Notes under the pieces: model-generated | The model's database searches: none | Seen by the model: the letters and a program-made list of their open reading frames with translations, nothing else | What the model was told of the DNA's origin: nothing | Source: Adlercreutzia hattorii | GTDB taxonomy: Bacteria; Actinomycetota; Coriobacteriia; Coriobacteriales; Eggerthellaceae | NCBI RefSeq assembly: GCF_011405655.1 | Contig: NZ_AP022829.1 | Span: 2,527,001 to 2,591,000, forward strand | Direction of reading: 5' to 3' | DNA: 64,000 nucleotides | Shown here: positions 45,850 to 55,016 of the stretch, one piece after another | Position numbering within the stretch: the stretch's first letter is position 1 | Layout: each line of letters begins with the position of its first letter | Translations under genes and position numbers: made by a program

Positions 45850-46008
45850 TGGAACCATCCCTTTCTCAGACTAGAAAAGCCCTCGTCGCGTGCGCAACGC
45901 GAGCAAGGGCCATTGTACTCCAACACGCTAAAGCGAAAGAGCAGTTCCACGAAGGCGGCAAAACCAGAGTCGTCCCCTCAGGGCCAAAGCGAGTTCGAAG
46001 CCGCAGCA

Positions 46009-46096
46009 TGCCACTTTTACGTCGGAATAATTGGCATCCGTGCCACTTTTACGTCGGAATAATTGGTATCCGTGCCACTTTTCAGATGGAATATTG
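46009..46096. repeat. Tandem 32 bp repeats resembling an IS21-family end
   Basis: TGCCACTTTTACGTCGGAAT plus 12 further bases occurs twice head-to-tail (46009-46040, 46041-46072; one difference), and a third diverged unit begins at 46073. IS21-family elements carry multiple repeats of a sequence like this at their ends, starting with TG. No transposase gene is present, so it is likely an orphan end. It forms the upstream region of the DUF4143 ATPase gene. Confidence 0.6.
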
Positions 46097-46158
46097 CTCT
46101 GAAACATATTATCATGGCATTCGAACCGATGACTGGCGTTGGCAGAAAGGAGCTTGCC

Positions 46159-47484
46159 GTGGAGCGATTCGCCATAAAAGACCTCATTGCCTGGAAGAAC
46201 TCCCCTCGCCGACGACCGCTGCTCGTGCAGGGAGCACGACAGGTGGGCAAGACGTGGCTCATCAGGGAGTTCGGGCAGACCCACTTCGCCGCAGTGGCTT
46301 ACGTGAACTTCCTCGAAGATGAGGCCATGGCGCGTCAGTTCGAAGGTGAGTTAGCTCCGGCGAGGCTGCTCGACGCCGTCACCTTGTACACCGGCGTTAA
46401 CGCCAAAGACCCGAACACTCTCGTAGTGTTCGACGAGATTCAAGAATGCCCTCGGGCCCTTACCTCCCTCAAATCGTTCGCCGAGCGCAGCCCTGAAACC
46501 GCCCTCGTCGCTGCCGGGTCGCTTTTGGGCGTCGCCCTTCACCGGGGCGTCTCCTTCCCTGTCGGGAAAGTCGACCACCTGCTCATCTACCCCTTGTCCT
46601 TTGACGAATTTCTCCTCGCAACCGGCAACAATCTCATGCTGGATACCCTGCGACGAGGAGATCTCGCGTTGGCCGATTCCCTTTCGGAGCGTTACATAGA
46701 GCAGCTGCGCAATTACTACTTCGTCGGCGGCATGCCAGAAGTGGTTCAAACGTTTTTGGATACGGGCAGCTTCAGCGAAACGCGAAAGCAGCAGAATCGG
46801 CTGCTCTTCGACTACGAGCACGACTTTTCCAAATACGCCGACGCTGCCCTCGCCGAGAAAATACGGCTCGTGTGGAACTCGGCTCCCGGACAGCTCGCCC
46901 GCGAGAACAAGAAGTTCGTCTACTCAGCTGTGCGCACGGGCGCCCGCGCACGCGGCTACGAAGAGGCCATCCAGTGGCTCGTGGACGCAGGACTGCTTCT
47001 GCGCGTCAACCGCATCACGAAGCCGGGACTGCCCCTCTCCGCCTACGAGGATCGAGACGCTTTCAAGATATACCTGCTCGACGTGGGACTCCTCGGCGCG
47101 GCAAGCCGTCTCGATGCCTCGGTTCTCGTTGACGGCCATGAGCTGTTTTCCGAGTTCAAGGGGGCCCTCACGGAAAACTACGTGTGCCAGGAGCTCGTTG
47201 CCACAGGCAAGGTGGTTCCTTACTACTGGTCGGCCGAGAACTCCTCCGGCGAGGTCGATTTCGTGTACGATTACGGCCGCTCCATCGTGGCCGTCGAGGC
47301 GAAGGCCACCACGAACCTGAAGGCGAAGAGCCTTCGCTTGTTCGTGGAGCGTAACCACCTCGGCCGGGGCCTGCGCCTGTCGCTGTCGCCCTTCAAAGAG
47401 CAGGACTGGGTAGTGAACCTGCCCCTATACGCAGCAGGGCTGCTGCCCGAGTGGTTCGCACAGATGCGGAAGGGTGCGATCTAG
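46159..47484 (+). CDS. AAA ATPase with DUF4143 domain
   Basis: 441 residues. Walker A is QGARQVGKTWLIREFG, Walker B is LVVFDEIQECPRAL, the sensor region is VAAGSLLGVALH. The C terminus is a DUF4143 domain with a nuclease-like core (SAENSSGEVDFVYDYGRSIVAVEAKA). Such proteins are common accessory genes of unsettled function. GTG at 46159 follows AAAGGAG; the in-frame ATG at 46117 has no ribosome site. Confidence 0.88.
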   Translation: MERFAIKDLIAWKNSPRRRPLLVQGARQVGKTWLIREFGQTHFAAVAYVNFLEDEAMARQFEGELAPARLLDAVTLYTGVNAKDPNTLVVFDEIQECPRALTSLKSFAERSPETALVAAGSLLGVALHRGVSFPVGKVDHLLIYPLSFDEFLLATGNNLMLDTLRRGDLALADSLSERYIEQLRNYYFVGGMPEVVQTFLDTGSFSETRKQQNRLLFDYEHDFSKYADAALAEKIRLVWNSAPGQLARENKKFVYSAVRTGARARGYEEAIQWLVDAGLLLRVNRITKPGLPLSAYEDRDAFKIYLLDVGLLGAASRLDASVLVDGHELFSEFKGALTENYVCQELVATGKVVPYYWSAENSSGEVDFVYDYGRSIVAVEAKATTNLKAKSLRLFVERNHLGRGLRLSLSPFKEQDWVVNLPLYAAGLLPEWFAQMRKGAI

Positions 47485-47521
47485 AATCAATCCGCACACC
47501 TATACAGGCTCTCGCAATAAG

Positions 47522-47554
47522 GGGAAGGCGGGCCCCAATCGAGTCCGCCTTCCC
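47522..47554. terminator. Hairpin after the DUF4143 ATPase gene
   Basis: GGGAAGGCGG (47522-47531) and CCGCCTTCCC (47545-47554), perfect 10 bp stem, no T run on either strand. Confidence 0.5.
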
Positions 47555-47587
47555 AACGTCAGTACTTTCACAAAGTGAGAAACTTGC

Positions 47588-47800
47588 TTAGGCTTGCTGT
47601 GCGCTGAGCGATTCCAACGCGTCATCGATCATGGCCTCGGCTCGGGCCAGATAATCCATCGATCCATCGAAATTGTGAGCCGCTGTACGTCCTTGTCCAT
47701 CAGAGCCCGCAAGCGGATTCGTGGTAAGGTTCTTATTGGCAAACGTAGTGATGAACGATTGCGCGCCCCACTCGATGAAAGAGGGCGCCGGCGATGCCAT
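47588..47800 (-). pseudogene. Short orphan C-terminal fragment
   Basis: 70 residues (FIEWGAQSFITTFANKN ... NPLAGSDGQGRTAAHNFDG ...) without a ribosome site. An in-frame stop lies just upstream, at about 47822. It reads like the end of a longer soluble protein that I cannot identify. Its place beside the collapsed two-component gene suggests part of the same deletion-scarred segment. Confidence 0.35.
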
Positions 47801-47845
47801 AAAGAGCGCTTTGCCGTTTTATTGCGAAAGTATTGCGGGGTGCCC

Positions 47846-48625
47846 TCACGCCTCGAAGGAGTATCCCACGCCCCAGACGGTCTTCAGGTAGGCGGGCTTG
47901 GCGGGGTTCTCTTCTATCTTCTCGCGAATTTTCCGCACGTAGACGGCGATGGAGATGGCGCCGTCCAGGTACTCCTCGCCCCATAGCTCCTCGATGAGCT
48001 CGTCTTTGCCCATGACGGCGCCGGGATGGCTCGCGCGGAACACGCTGCCGACGCCCACTTCGCTCTGCACGGTGGCGCGGCCGCCGAGCAGTTCGGCCAT
48101 CTCCTTCACGAGCGCAAGTCCCAAGCCGCTGCCGCCGTAGCGCCGCGAGATGGACGAGTCCGCCTGACGGAAGCGTTCGAAAATGGTGGCGAGCTCGTCC
48201 TCGGGAATGCCAATACCGGTGTCGGCCACCTCGATGAGCAGGCCATCGCGGGCGGCCGTGAGCGCCACGGTCAGGCGCAACGGTCGCCTCCACCGCATTC
48301 TCCACGTCGAGCACATCGAGGGGAGAATTTCAACCCGATAGCGGTCGGCCTCGAGGCTCGCCGCGTCCAGGGTGTCCATCTGGCGCCCCTGCCGTCGGAG
48401 CGCTCCGTTCACCGCCACGGCCACCGCCACGATGACCGCCGCAAGCGCCCCGAACAGGCTGACGTTGGCCATCGTGCGCTCGCGGGCCTCCGCCTCGTAC
48501 ACCTCCATGGGGATGGAAAGGCTCACCGCGCCGGCCAGATCGCCTAGCGCATAGCCCTCGCGGGGGAAGCCGGTCTCGTCCGGTTCGCCGCCCTCGCTGC
48601 CGCGGGCCTTATGCGCCCACGTCAT
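47846..48625 (-). pseudogene. Collapsed two-component system: kinase remnant fused to an OmpR DNA-binding domain
   Basis: 259 residues made of pieces. Residues 1-75 are the end of a DUF3365-type sensor domain and a membrane helix (PREGYALGDLAGAVSLSIPM ...). The phosphoacceptor domain is missing. Residues about 120-195 are a kinase ATPase domain (LLIEVADTGIGIPEDEL; FERFRQADSSISRRYGGSGLGLAL). At SVFRASHPGAVMGKDEL it switches directly into an OmpR-type winged helix (ELWGEEYLDGAISIAVYVRKIREKI ... TVWGVGYSFEA), with no receiver. The frame stays open across both joins. Most likely successive in-frame deletions; a functional chimera cannot be excluded. Confidence 0.72.
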
Positions 48626-48732
48626 GTTCAGCTTTCAGGATACCGCAAAAACGGGCGGGGAAAATATTGTCCTTTTATTGCGGGAGGGTGCAACGCGGCA
48701 GCTGTGGGCAACCCGCCCGCCCTCTGTTCCGC

Positions 48733-48738
48733 TATACT
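48733..48738 (+). promoter_or_regulatory. -10 hexamer of the DUF3990 pair
   Basis: TATACT about 45 nt before the DUF3990 start; no clear -35. Confidence 0.35.
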
Positions 48739-48780
48739 ATCGGTACGAGCTGCACGGTCATTCGTCACAAAGGAGGCCCC

Positions 48781-49413
48781 ATGCTTCTCTATCATGGCTC
48801 ACGCCACGGTATTGACGGCCCCATTGCGCCTCTTAGCCGGGATCGATGTGATTTCGGACGGGGTTTCTACCTGGGCACCGAACCCCTGCAGCCGCTCACC
48901 CTTATCTGCGACTTCCCCGATGCGCGCTTTTACACCGTGGAACTTGATCTCGACGGCCTCGATGTGCGCGAGCTTTCCGCTGACGCAACCTGGGCCCTCG
49001 TCGTCGCCTATCATCGCGGCAAGATGGAGCAGGCCCGCGGCACCACCCTCTATGCAGAGACAGCCGCCGCGCTTGAGGGTGCAGATGTTGCCATTGGGCC
49101 CATTGCCAACGACCGCATGTTCGTCGTCCTCGACCGCTTCTTCAACGGGGACATCACTGATGTCGCCCTTATAAAAAGTCTTTCCGCGCTGCAGCTGGGC
49201 AACCAAGTAGTGGCGCTCACCCAAGCCGCATGCGATGCCGTTCGCATCGTGGATGAACGTAGCCTCAGCGAGGACGAGCGGACCGAGCTGATTGCCACGA
49301 GCGAGGCGAACCGGGCCGAGGGAGTGGCTTTGGCTGAGCGCATCTGTCGCGAGCACCGCCGCGAGGGACACTTCTTCGACGAGATACTGGAAGCCGGTGT
49401 TCCCCTTGGCTGA
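48781..49413 (+). CDS. DUF3990 domain protein
   Basis: 210 residues. The N terminus MLLYHGSRHGIDGPIAPLSR .. CDFGRGFYLGTEPLQP is the DUF3990 signature, a fold recalling ADP-ribosyltransferases (HGS ... FG.GFY). The start is at AAAGGAGG plus 7 nt. The following gene overlaps its 3' end by a few nucleotides (TTGGCTGA), as in toxin-antitoxin and other tightly coupled pairs. The activity of DUF3990 is not established; an ART-like toxin or modifier is a hypothesis. Confidence 0.75.
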   Translation: MLLYHGSRHGIDGPIAPLSRDRCDFGRGFYLGTEPLQPLTLICDFPDARFYTVELDLDGLDVRELSADATWALVVAYHRGKMEQARGTTLYAETAAALEGADVAIGPIANDRMFVVLDRFFNGDITDVALIKSLSALQLGNQVVALTQAACDAVRIVDERSLSEDERTELIATSEANRAEGVALAERICREHRREGHFFDEILEAGVPLG

Positions 49414-49828
49414 CCTGCGATTAGACCAACGACAACTGTGCGACATCCAGGGACGTCTCTTCGAACTGGCCCGCGCGCGCGGCTACGATTGCCCCACCTT
49501 CATCGAGGCCTTCATGAACAGCGACGTGGCGCGACGTATGGATGGGGTCTTCGACTTCCTGCAGTGGGCCGGGGAGGAATACCTGTTGGAAGAGCTTGAC
49601 GACGAAGTGGGCGGCCTGCCCCGTGCCGGAGCTTCCTGGGGCCGGGAACCCATGTACTGGACCGGCTACCTGTACCGTTTGTGGCACTATCTCACCGGCG
49701 AGACGAGTCGCGCCATCTACGCCACCGCCGATGCCGACACCATGGGCGGCGCCTACCTCGGCATGCACGTGCTCGATCCCGAACTGGCCATCGAGAACCT
49801 GAAAGAGCTGGCGGCGCAGCGCCCGTAA
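49406..49828 (+). CDS. Partner protein of the DUF3990 gene
   Basis: 140 residues. TTG at 49406 overlaps the DUF3990 stop. All-alpha, acidic in the middle (FDFLQWAGEEYLLEELDDEVGG), with an aromatic segment MYWTGYLYRLWHYLTGETSR and a C-terminal helix. No signal peptide or membrane segment. The tight coupling suggests it acts with the DUF3990 protein, perhaps as its antitoxin or regulator, which is inference only. Confidence 0.65.
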   Translation: MADLRLDQRQLCDIQGRLFELARARGYDCPTFIEAFMNSDVARRMDGVFDFLQWAGEEYLLEELDDEVGGLPRAGASWGREPMYWTGYLYRLWHYLTGETSRAIYATADADTMGGAYLGMHVLDPELAIENLKELAAQRP

Positions 49829-49880
49829 CGGCTTTGAGAGAGTCCGTCATGCCGGCTTCCGACGAACGCCGACGTTAGCC

Positions 49881-51110
49881 TTACCCCGCATCAGCATTGT
49901 TGCGCCTCCACTTCCACAGCCGTCGACAGGCCCAACGAGCGAGAAGCGAACCCATCGCACAAACGAGGGCCGCGAGCAACCAGGCGCCTTCATAGCCAAG
50001 GGCGCTTTGAGCCTCCCCCACCGCACCTTGGATGCCCGACATTGTGCCCACCGAGACAAACGGTCCGATAGAAGCAGCAATTTGGACGGCCATCGTCATT
50101 ATGGTGACGCCCAGGGAGTGCTGGTTCAGCGCCAGGCACCGCAGCCCTGTAGTCTGGAAATTGGCGCACACCGTGCCGCAGCCGACAAACACCACCAACA
50201 TCCCCGCCAGCAGTGTGATCTCGCTTGCCATCCAGGCGGCTACGGCCATCAGCACCGATCCAGCAGCCGCCACGGCCAAGCCTCGAGAAAGCAAGGGGGC
50301 GGGACCTCGGCGGTCGAGACGGCGACCGCCGGCAAGCGACGCGACAGCATAGGCCACCACGAGCGGGCCCAGGCACAGCCCCGAGAGGGCCGGGCCGAGG
50401 TGGGCGCATTCTTCCAGATACAGCGGGCCCATGACGTTAAGGGAAAAGTAAATGCTCATGGTGAGCACCACGAGCAGGGCCGCGGCGACAAAACCGCGGT
50501 TGAGCAGCACCCCGCGAAGAGAGACGAAGTTCCCTTGGACGTCGCCGCGTCTCGAGGGCCTGACGGCGACAAGGCCCCACAGACCTATAAGCGCCGAAGC
50601 CACCAGGGGAACCACGAACACGCTATGCCAGCCAAAGGCGCCGACGAGGGCACCGGTGGCCACAGGCGCCACGGCGGGGCCCAAGGCGATCATGCCGTTG
50701 CCCACGGCGAGATAGGTGCCCAATTTCTCCGATGCCACCGTTTCCAATATGGCGTTCATCATAAGGGGGATGAAAATGCCCGTGCCCACAGCCTGCACGA
50801 GCCGCGACGCAAACAGCACCGCAAAGGTAGGGGCCACCAGACCGCCCATCGACCCGAGTGCGTTGCACGCCAGAGCGACGAACAGTAACGTCCGCGGGCC
50901 GAGCCGTCGATACAGGGCCGCCATGGCCGCCACAACGAACACCGTGACCACCATGAACCCCGTCACAAGCCACTGCGCCGTCATGGCATCCACGGAAAAC
51001 TCGCCCATGATGGCAACAAGCGCCATGTTCACCAGGTTCTCGTTAAAGCCGGCGATAAAACCGCCCGCAAAAAATCCTATGAGACGACCCGCGGCATTCC
51101 GCGCACTCAT
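49881..51110 (-). CDS. MFS transporter
   Basis: 409 residues with 12 hydrophobic segments. The loop after helix 2 (ALYRRLGPRTLLFVALA) has the shape of MFS motif A, and VQAVGTGIFIPLMMNAIL fits drug:proton antiporter motif C placement. Substrate unknown. ATG at 51110 lies 16 nt after the preceding NCS2 permease stop, so the genes are probably cotranscribed and this one may export or import a related compound. Confidence 0.85.
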   Translation of the reverse strand: MSARNAAGRLIGFFAGGFIAGFNENLVNMALVAIMGEFSVDAMTAQWLVTGFMVVTVFVVAAMAALYRRLGPRTLLFVALACNALGSMGGLVAPTFAVLFASRLVQAVGTGIFIPLMMNAILETVASEKLGTYLAVGNGMIALGPAVAPVATGALVGAFGWHSVFVVPLVASALIGLWGLVAVRPSRRGDVQGNFVSLRGVLLNRGFVAAALLVVLTMSIYFSLNVMGPLYLEECAHLGPALSGLCLGPLVVAYAVASLAGGRRLDRRGPAPLLSRGLAVAAAGSVLMAVAAWMASEITLLAGMLVVFVGCGTVCANFQTTGLRCLALNQHSLGVTIMTMAVQIAASIGPFVSVGTMSGIQGAVGEAQSALGYEGAWLLAALVCAMGSLLARWACRRLWKWRRNNADAG

Positions 51111-51126
51111 GAAAGAACCAACCGCC

Positions 51127-52473
51127 TCACGCCTGCCCCTTCTCGTTCGATCCGTTCTCGGCCCGCTCGAAATCGCGGGCCAGATCATCATAGCTTTCCC
51201 GCGGTACAGGGGGAACCTTTTCGGCCCCCGCATCGGCGGAACGGCCCGGTAGCACGAGGTTCAGCACAATGCCCAGCAGCGCCGCCACGGCCAGCCCCGG
51301 CACGGAGTACTCACCGACGGGAATGCTCACGCCCATCGACTGCATGCCGATAGCCGCGATGGCCGGACCGCCGAAAATGATGAGGTTCCGGGAATCGGTC
51401 ATGTCGACGGCGTGCTCCACAAGCATCTTCAGGGCATTGCAGGCAATCAGCCCGAATATCACGATGGACACCCCGCCGATAACCGGATCGGGAATAGTGC
51501 CCACCAGCGCCCCCAGCTTGGGACAGAATCCGCCAACGATGAATGCCGTGGCGGCAGCATACCAGAACACTTGGGTCGAATAGACGCGCGTCACGTTGAG
51601 CACGCCGATGTTCTCAGCGAAGGTCGTCGCCGGAGGTGCCCCCAGAAGGCCGGCGACAGTGGTGGCCAGGCCGTCCCCCAAAAGCGAGCGCCACAGAATG
51701 GGATTGTAATTCCTGTGGGTCATCTCGCCGATGACAAACAGATGCCCGATATGCTCGATCACCACGATAATCGCGATAGGGCTCACCAGCACAATGGCCG
51801 TCACATCGACGACGGGCAACGTGAACTCGGGCAGGCCGATCCAAGCCGCCTCAGCCACAGGGGTGAAGTCCACCATACCGAAAGCACATGAAAGGCCATA
51901 GGCCACTGCGGCCCCGACCAACACGGGGATGGTATTCAGCACCCGCTTCCCGAAGCACGTGCACAGCACGACCACGAAGAAGGCCACCCCCGCCACAACG
52001 AGCGTCTGCCACAGCGTCTCGCCCTCGGGCACGGTGAGCGCCTCCGAAACCGCCGTGGTAGCCAGGCCGCAGCCAATAACGAAGATGATCTCGGCCATGA
52101 CCACCGTGGGAATGAGCCGATCGATCCAGCGCGTCCCCGTCTTGCGCACCACCAGAGCGCACACGACGAATACCAGACCGGCCCCCACAATGGCCGAGCC
52201 GACCCCGGCCGCCCCCGCCGTAGCGCTCGCAATAACCACTGGCCCCACGAAACTGAAGGAAGGTCCCAGGTAGCTCGGAATTTTCCCCTTCGTTGCCACG
52301 AGGTACAACGCCGTTCCGATACCCGAGCACATCACAGATACCGACGGCGAAAATCCCATGAGCATGGGCACGAGCACCGTTGCTCCGAACATTGAGAGGA
52401 AATGCTGTAGCCCCAGAGGCAGCGCCTGGTACCAGGGAAGCCTTTCCTCGACATCTACCACTCTCTTGCCCAT
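51127..52473 (-). CDS. NCS2 family nucleobase permease (uracil/xanthine type)
   Basis: 448 residues, 14 hydrophobic segments. NCS2 features: QHFLSMFGATVLVPMLMG near the start, and the helix 8-10 core with VVIEHIGHLFVIGEMT and GDGLATTVAGLLGAPPATTFAENIGVLNVTRV. Members import uracil, xanthine or urate with protons. ATG at 52473 is preferred (AAGGGG 8 nt upstream). About 96 nt after the second NCS2 gene. Confidence 0.9.
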   Translation of the reverse strand: MGKRVVDVEERLPWYQALPLGLQHFLSMFGATVLVPMLMGFSPSVSVMCSGIGTALYLVATKGKIPSYLGPSFSFVGPVVIASATAGAAGVGSAIVGAGLVFVVCALVVRKTGTRWIDRLIPTVVMAEIIFVIGCGLATTAVSEALTVPEGETLWQTLVVAGVAFFVVVLCTCFGKRVLNTIPVLVGAAVAYGLSCAFGMVDFTPVAEAAWIGLPEFTLPVVDVTAIVLVSPIAIIVVIEHIGHLFVIGEMTHRNYNPILWRSLLGDGLATTVAGLLGAPPATTFAENIGVLNVTRVYSTQVFWYAAATAFIVGGFCPKLGALVGTIPDPVIGGVSIVIFGLIACNALKMLVEHAVDMTDSRNLIIFGGPAIAAIGMQSMGVSIPVGEYSVPGLAVAALLGIVLNLVLPGRSADAGAEKVPPVPRESYDDLARDFERAENGSNEKGQA

Positions 52474-52569
52474 GATGGACACCCCTTGTCAACGGCGCGG
52501 TGCCGAGCGAGCGCACAACTCTCTCGGCACCGCGACCCCTTGCTTGAACGGATGGGAAACCACAGCGCC

Positions 52570-53901
52570 TTAGGGCTCGACCAGCTCGTCGTAGACCTGG
52601 ACCTTACCAGCGCCCTCGGCCGCCGTCGTCGCCGTCACCGGCTTCTCGCCCTGAGACTCCTTGGGCAAGACGAGGTTCAGGATCACAGCCAGCACCGCAG
52701 CCAGCAGCAGGCCGGGAACATTGAAGGAACCCAGGGGGATGGACACGCCGGTGGTCATCATGCCGATGCCCACGATGAGCGAGGCGGCAGCGATCATGAG
52801 ATTGCGATTCTCATTGAAATCCACTTTGGCATCCACAAGCAGCGACAGACCGTTGCCGGAGATGAGTCCGAACAGCAGGAACGACACGCCGCCCAGCACG
52901 CAGTTGGGAATGGAGTAGAACAGCATGGCCAGCTTCGGGCAAAAACCGCCGATGATCATGGCGAAAGCGGCCGTCCACCAGAAGATACGGGTGGAATAGC
53001 ACTTCGACAGACCCATAACGCCGATGTTCTCGGCGATGGAGGTCAAAGCCGGGCCGCCCAGGAAGCCGGAAGCCACCGTGCCAAGGCCGTTGCCGAGCAG
53101 CGAAGAGGAGAGGTACTTGTTGCAGTCCTCGCCGGAAAGATTGGTCACCGTCATCAGGTGGCCGATATGCTCGACTACGAGCACCAACGCAATGGGAGCG
53201 ATAACGAGCAGGGCATTCACGCTAAACGTGGGCAGCGTCACTTCGGGAAGGCCGATCCAAGCTGCCTCGTTGATAGCGGTAAAGTCCACCATACCCAGGG
53301 GAATGGCCACGATATAACCCACCACGATGCCGATGAGCACGGGCACCATCTTAAGGAAGCCGCGACCCCAGGAAGATGCCACCACGGCCGAGAGGAACGT
53401 GATGAATCCGACAATGCAGCCCATCGTGTCGAAGGTCTCCGACGCACCGCCGTCGAACATCACGGAGTTGACCGCCGTGGCCGACAGACCCACGCCGATG
53501 ACCACGATGATGCAGCCGGTCACTACCGGCGGCAGCACCTTGTCAATCCAGCCGGTGCCGGTAAGCTTCACAATGCCCGCCACCACGCAGAGCGCCACAC
53601 CGACGGCCACAATACCGCAGAGCGCGCCCGAAATGCCATCGACGGCCGTCACCACGGCCATGGGCGTGATGAAGCTGAACGACACGCCGAAGTAGCTCGG
53701 CACCTTGTTGCGCGTGCAAATAAGATAGATGATGGTGCCAAGACCGGTGCAGAACACCGCCAGCGCCGGATTGAGTCCCATGATCATGGCGGGCACAATA
53801 GCGCCGCCGCCCACGAAGGCCATCAGGTGCTGCAACGAGTACACAATGGCCTTCCCCATGGGGACCTTATCCCCAATGGCGTAACCTCCGTCTTGTCTCA
53901 T
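52570..53901 (-). CDS. NCS2 family nucleobase permease, second copy
   Basis: 443 residues with the same NCS2 motifs as its neighbour (QHLMAFVGGGAIVPAMIMG; VVEHIGHLMTVTNLSGED; GNGLGTVASGFLGGPALTSIAENIGVMGLSKC). The glutamate and GG(P/A) positions differ slightly between the two, which suggests different substrates. ATG at 53901 follows AAAGGAGG. First of a three-gene transport unit (NCS2, NCS2, MFS). Confidence 0.9.
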   Translation of the reverse strand: MRQDGGYAIGDKVPMGKAIVYSLQHLMAFVGGGAIVPAMIMGLNPALAVFCTGLGTIIYLICTRNKVPSYFGVSFSFITPMAVVTAVDGISGALCGIVAVGVALCVVAGIVKLTGTGWIDKVLPPVVTGCIIVVIGVGLSATAVNSVMFDGGASETFDTMGCIVGFITFLSAVVASSWGRGFLKMVPVLIGIVVGYIVAIPLGMVDFTAINEAAWIGLPEVTLPTFSVNALLVIAPIALVLVVEHIGHLMTVTNLSGEDCNKYLSSSLLGNGLGTVASGFLGGPALTSIAENIGVMGLSKCYSTRIFWWTAAFAMIIGGFCPKLAMLFYSIPNCVLGGVSFLLFGLISGNGLSLLVDAKVDFNENRNLMIAAASLIVGIGMMTTGVSIPLGSFNVPGLLLAAVLAVILNLVLPKESQGEKPVTATTAAEGAGKVQVYDELVEP

Positions 53902-54029
53902 AACGAAACCTCCTTTTCTTTCCCGCCGTGCTTTCCTGCACGGCGCTTCAACCATTTGACGGACCCGAATGCCAACGATGGCGCCGGCGCGGGTCGATTC
54001 ACGGACGCCCCGGCAAAGACACCGAGCCC

Positions 54030-54953
54030 CTAAAGAGACAGCGCCTTCTCGGGGCACACCGCCACGCAGGCACCGCAGGCGGTGCAAGCGTTCTGGGGCT
54101 CATGCTTCCTATTCGCCACCGGATCTACCGCTTCGGGACACACAGCCGTGCACCGGTCGCAGGTCATGCCCTTCACGCGCAGGCAACGATGACGATTAAG
54201 CTGCGGATAGACGCCCTCTTTGTCGACAGGGACGGCATTGGCCAGTTCCCAGCGGGCAAGATCGAACGAGCGGTCCTTTGCCTTCTCATCTTTCACCAGA
54301 TCGCGAAGCACCTTGGCATCCAGGGCGAAGAAGGCACCGGCCGCCTCCAGAAGCCCGCGGTAGAACCGCTCGTCCACCAAGCGCGCCGCCAGAGCGGAGA
54401 ACTCCGGGTACCAATTCAGGATATGGTGCTTGAGGAACGCCTGGGAAAGCAGGAGATTCTCACGCAGGGCCGTCATATCGGACGCGGCGCGCGCCTCAAC
54501 GGCACGATCGGCCAGCGTCGCCATGAACTCGCACATAAAGGCCAGATGATCCTCGGGAAGATCGATGCCTTCCGCCAGCTTGAGCGCCTGTTTCTTGTAG
54601 ATGTTGTACACCTTGCCCCGCGCTGTGCCCATGTAATGCTGCGTTGCGTCCACAAAGGCGCTTTCGTAGGGCAAAGCGTAACGGCCGGCTTCATCGCGCA
54701 TACCCAGAAACGCCGCCGTGAAATCGCGTCCCAAGAAGGCGCGCGTGCCCGTGTGGCGCTTCTCCAGATAACGCTCCATGACGTGCATGCCGTGATCGAA
54801 CGCAGCGTCCTCGCTCTTCAGGGAGCCGATCCGGGCCGCTGCAAGCGCCTCAATGTCATCCTGGGAGAGCGGCGCCCTGAAAAGACGGCCGAAAAGGCGG
54901 TACAACTTCGCACGGTTCGCCTGCACTAGGGAGAACTCGTCGGGGGTCATCAT
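54030..54953 (-). CDS. TorD-type molybdoenzyme chaperone fused to a ferredoxin
   Basis: 307 residues. Residues 1-210 are an all-helical TorD/DmsD-like chaperone (RAKLYRLFGRLFRAPLSQDD; PYESAFVDATQHYMGTA; EDHLAFMCEFMATL), which in the family assists cofactor loading of molybdoenzymes. After a linker, the last 60 residues contain two 4Fe-4S motifs (MTCDRCTAVCPEAV and CTACGACVAVCPEKAL). Plain TorD proteins are about 200 residues, so the ferredoxin is an addition. Last gene of the Dms operon, 63 nt after dmsC. Confidence 0.88.
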   Translation of the reverse strand: MMTPDEFSLVQANRAKLYRLFGRLFRAPLSQDDIEALAAARIGSLKSEDAAFDHGMHVMERYLEKRHTGTRAFLGRDFTAAFLGMRDEAGRYALPYESAFVDATQHYMGTARGKVYNIYKKQALKLAEGIDLPEDHLAFMCEFMATLADRAVEARAASDMTALRENLLLSQAFLKHHILNWYPEFSALAARLVDERFYRGLLEAAGAFFALDAKVLRDLVKDEKAKDRSFDLARWELANAVPVDKEGVYPQLNRHRCLRVKGMTCDRCTAVCPEAVDPVANRKHEPQNACTACGACVAVCPEKALSL

Positions 54954-55016
54954 GGTTTCCCCACCTTTCTTTGACAGGGCGGGCGCGATCCTTGCGGACA
55001 GGCCCGCCGAAAATAG

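Noticed and set aside
46009-46096. Tandem repeats considered as a CRISPR array
   Set aside because: The 32 bp units are head-to-tail without spacers and no cas genes are present; an IS21-like end fits better.
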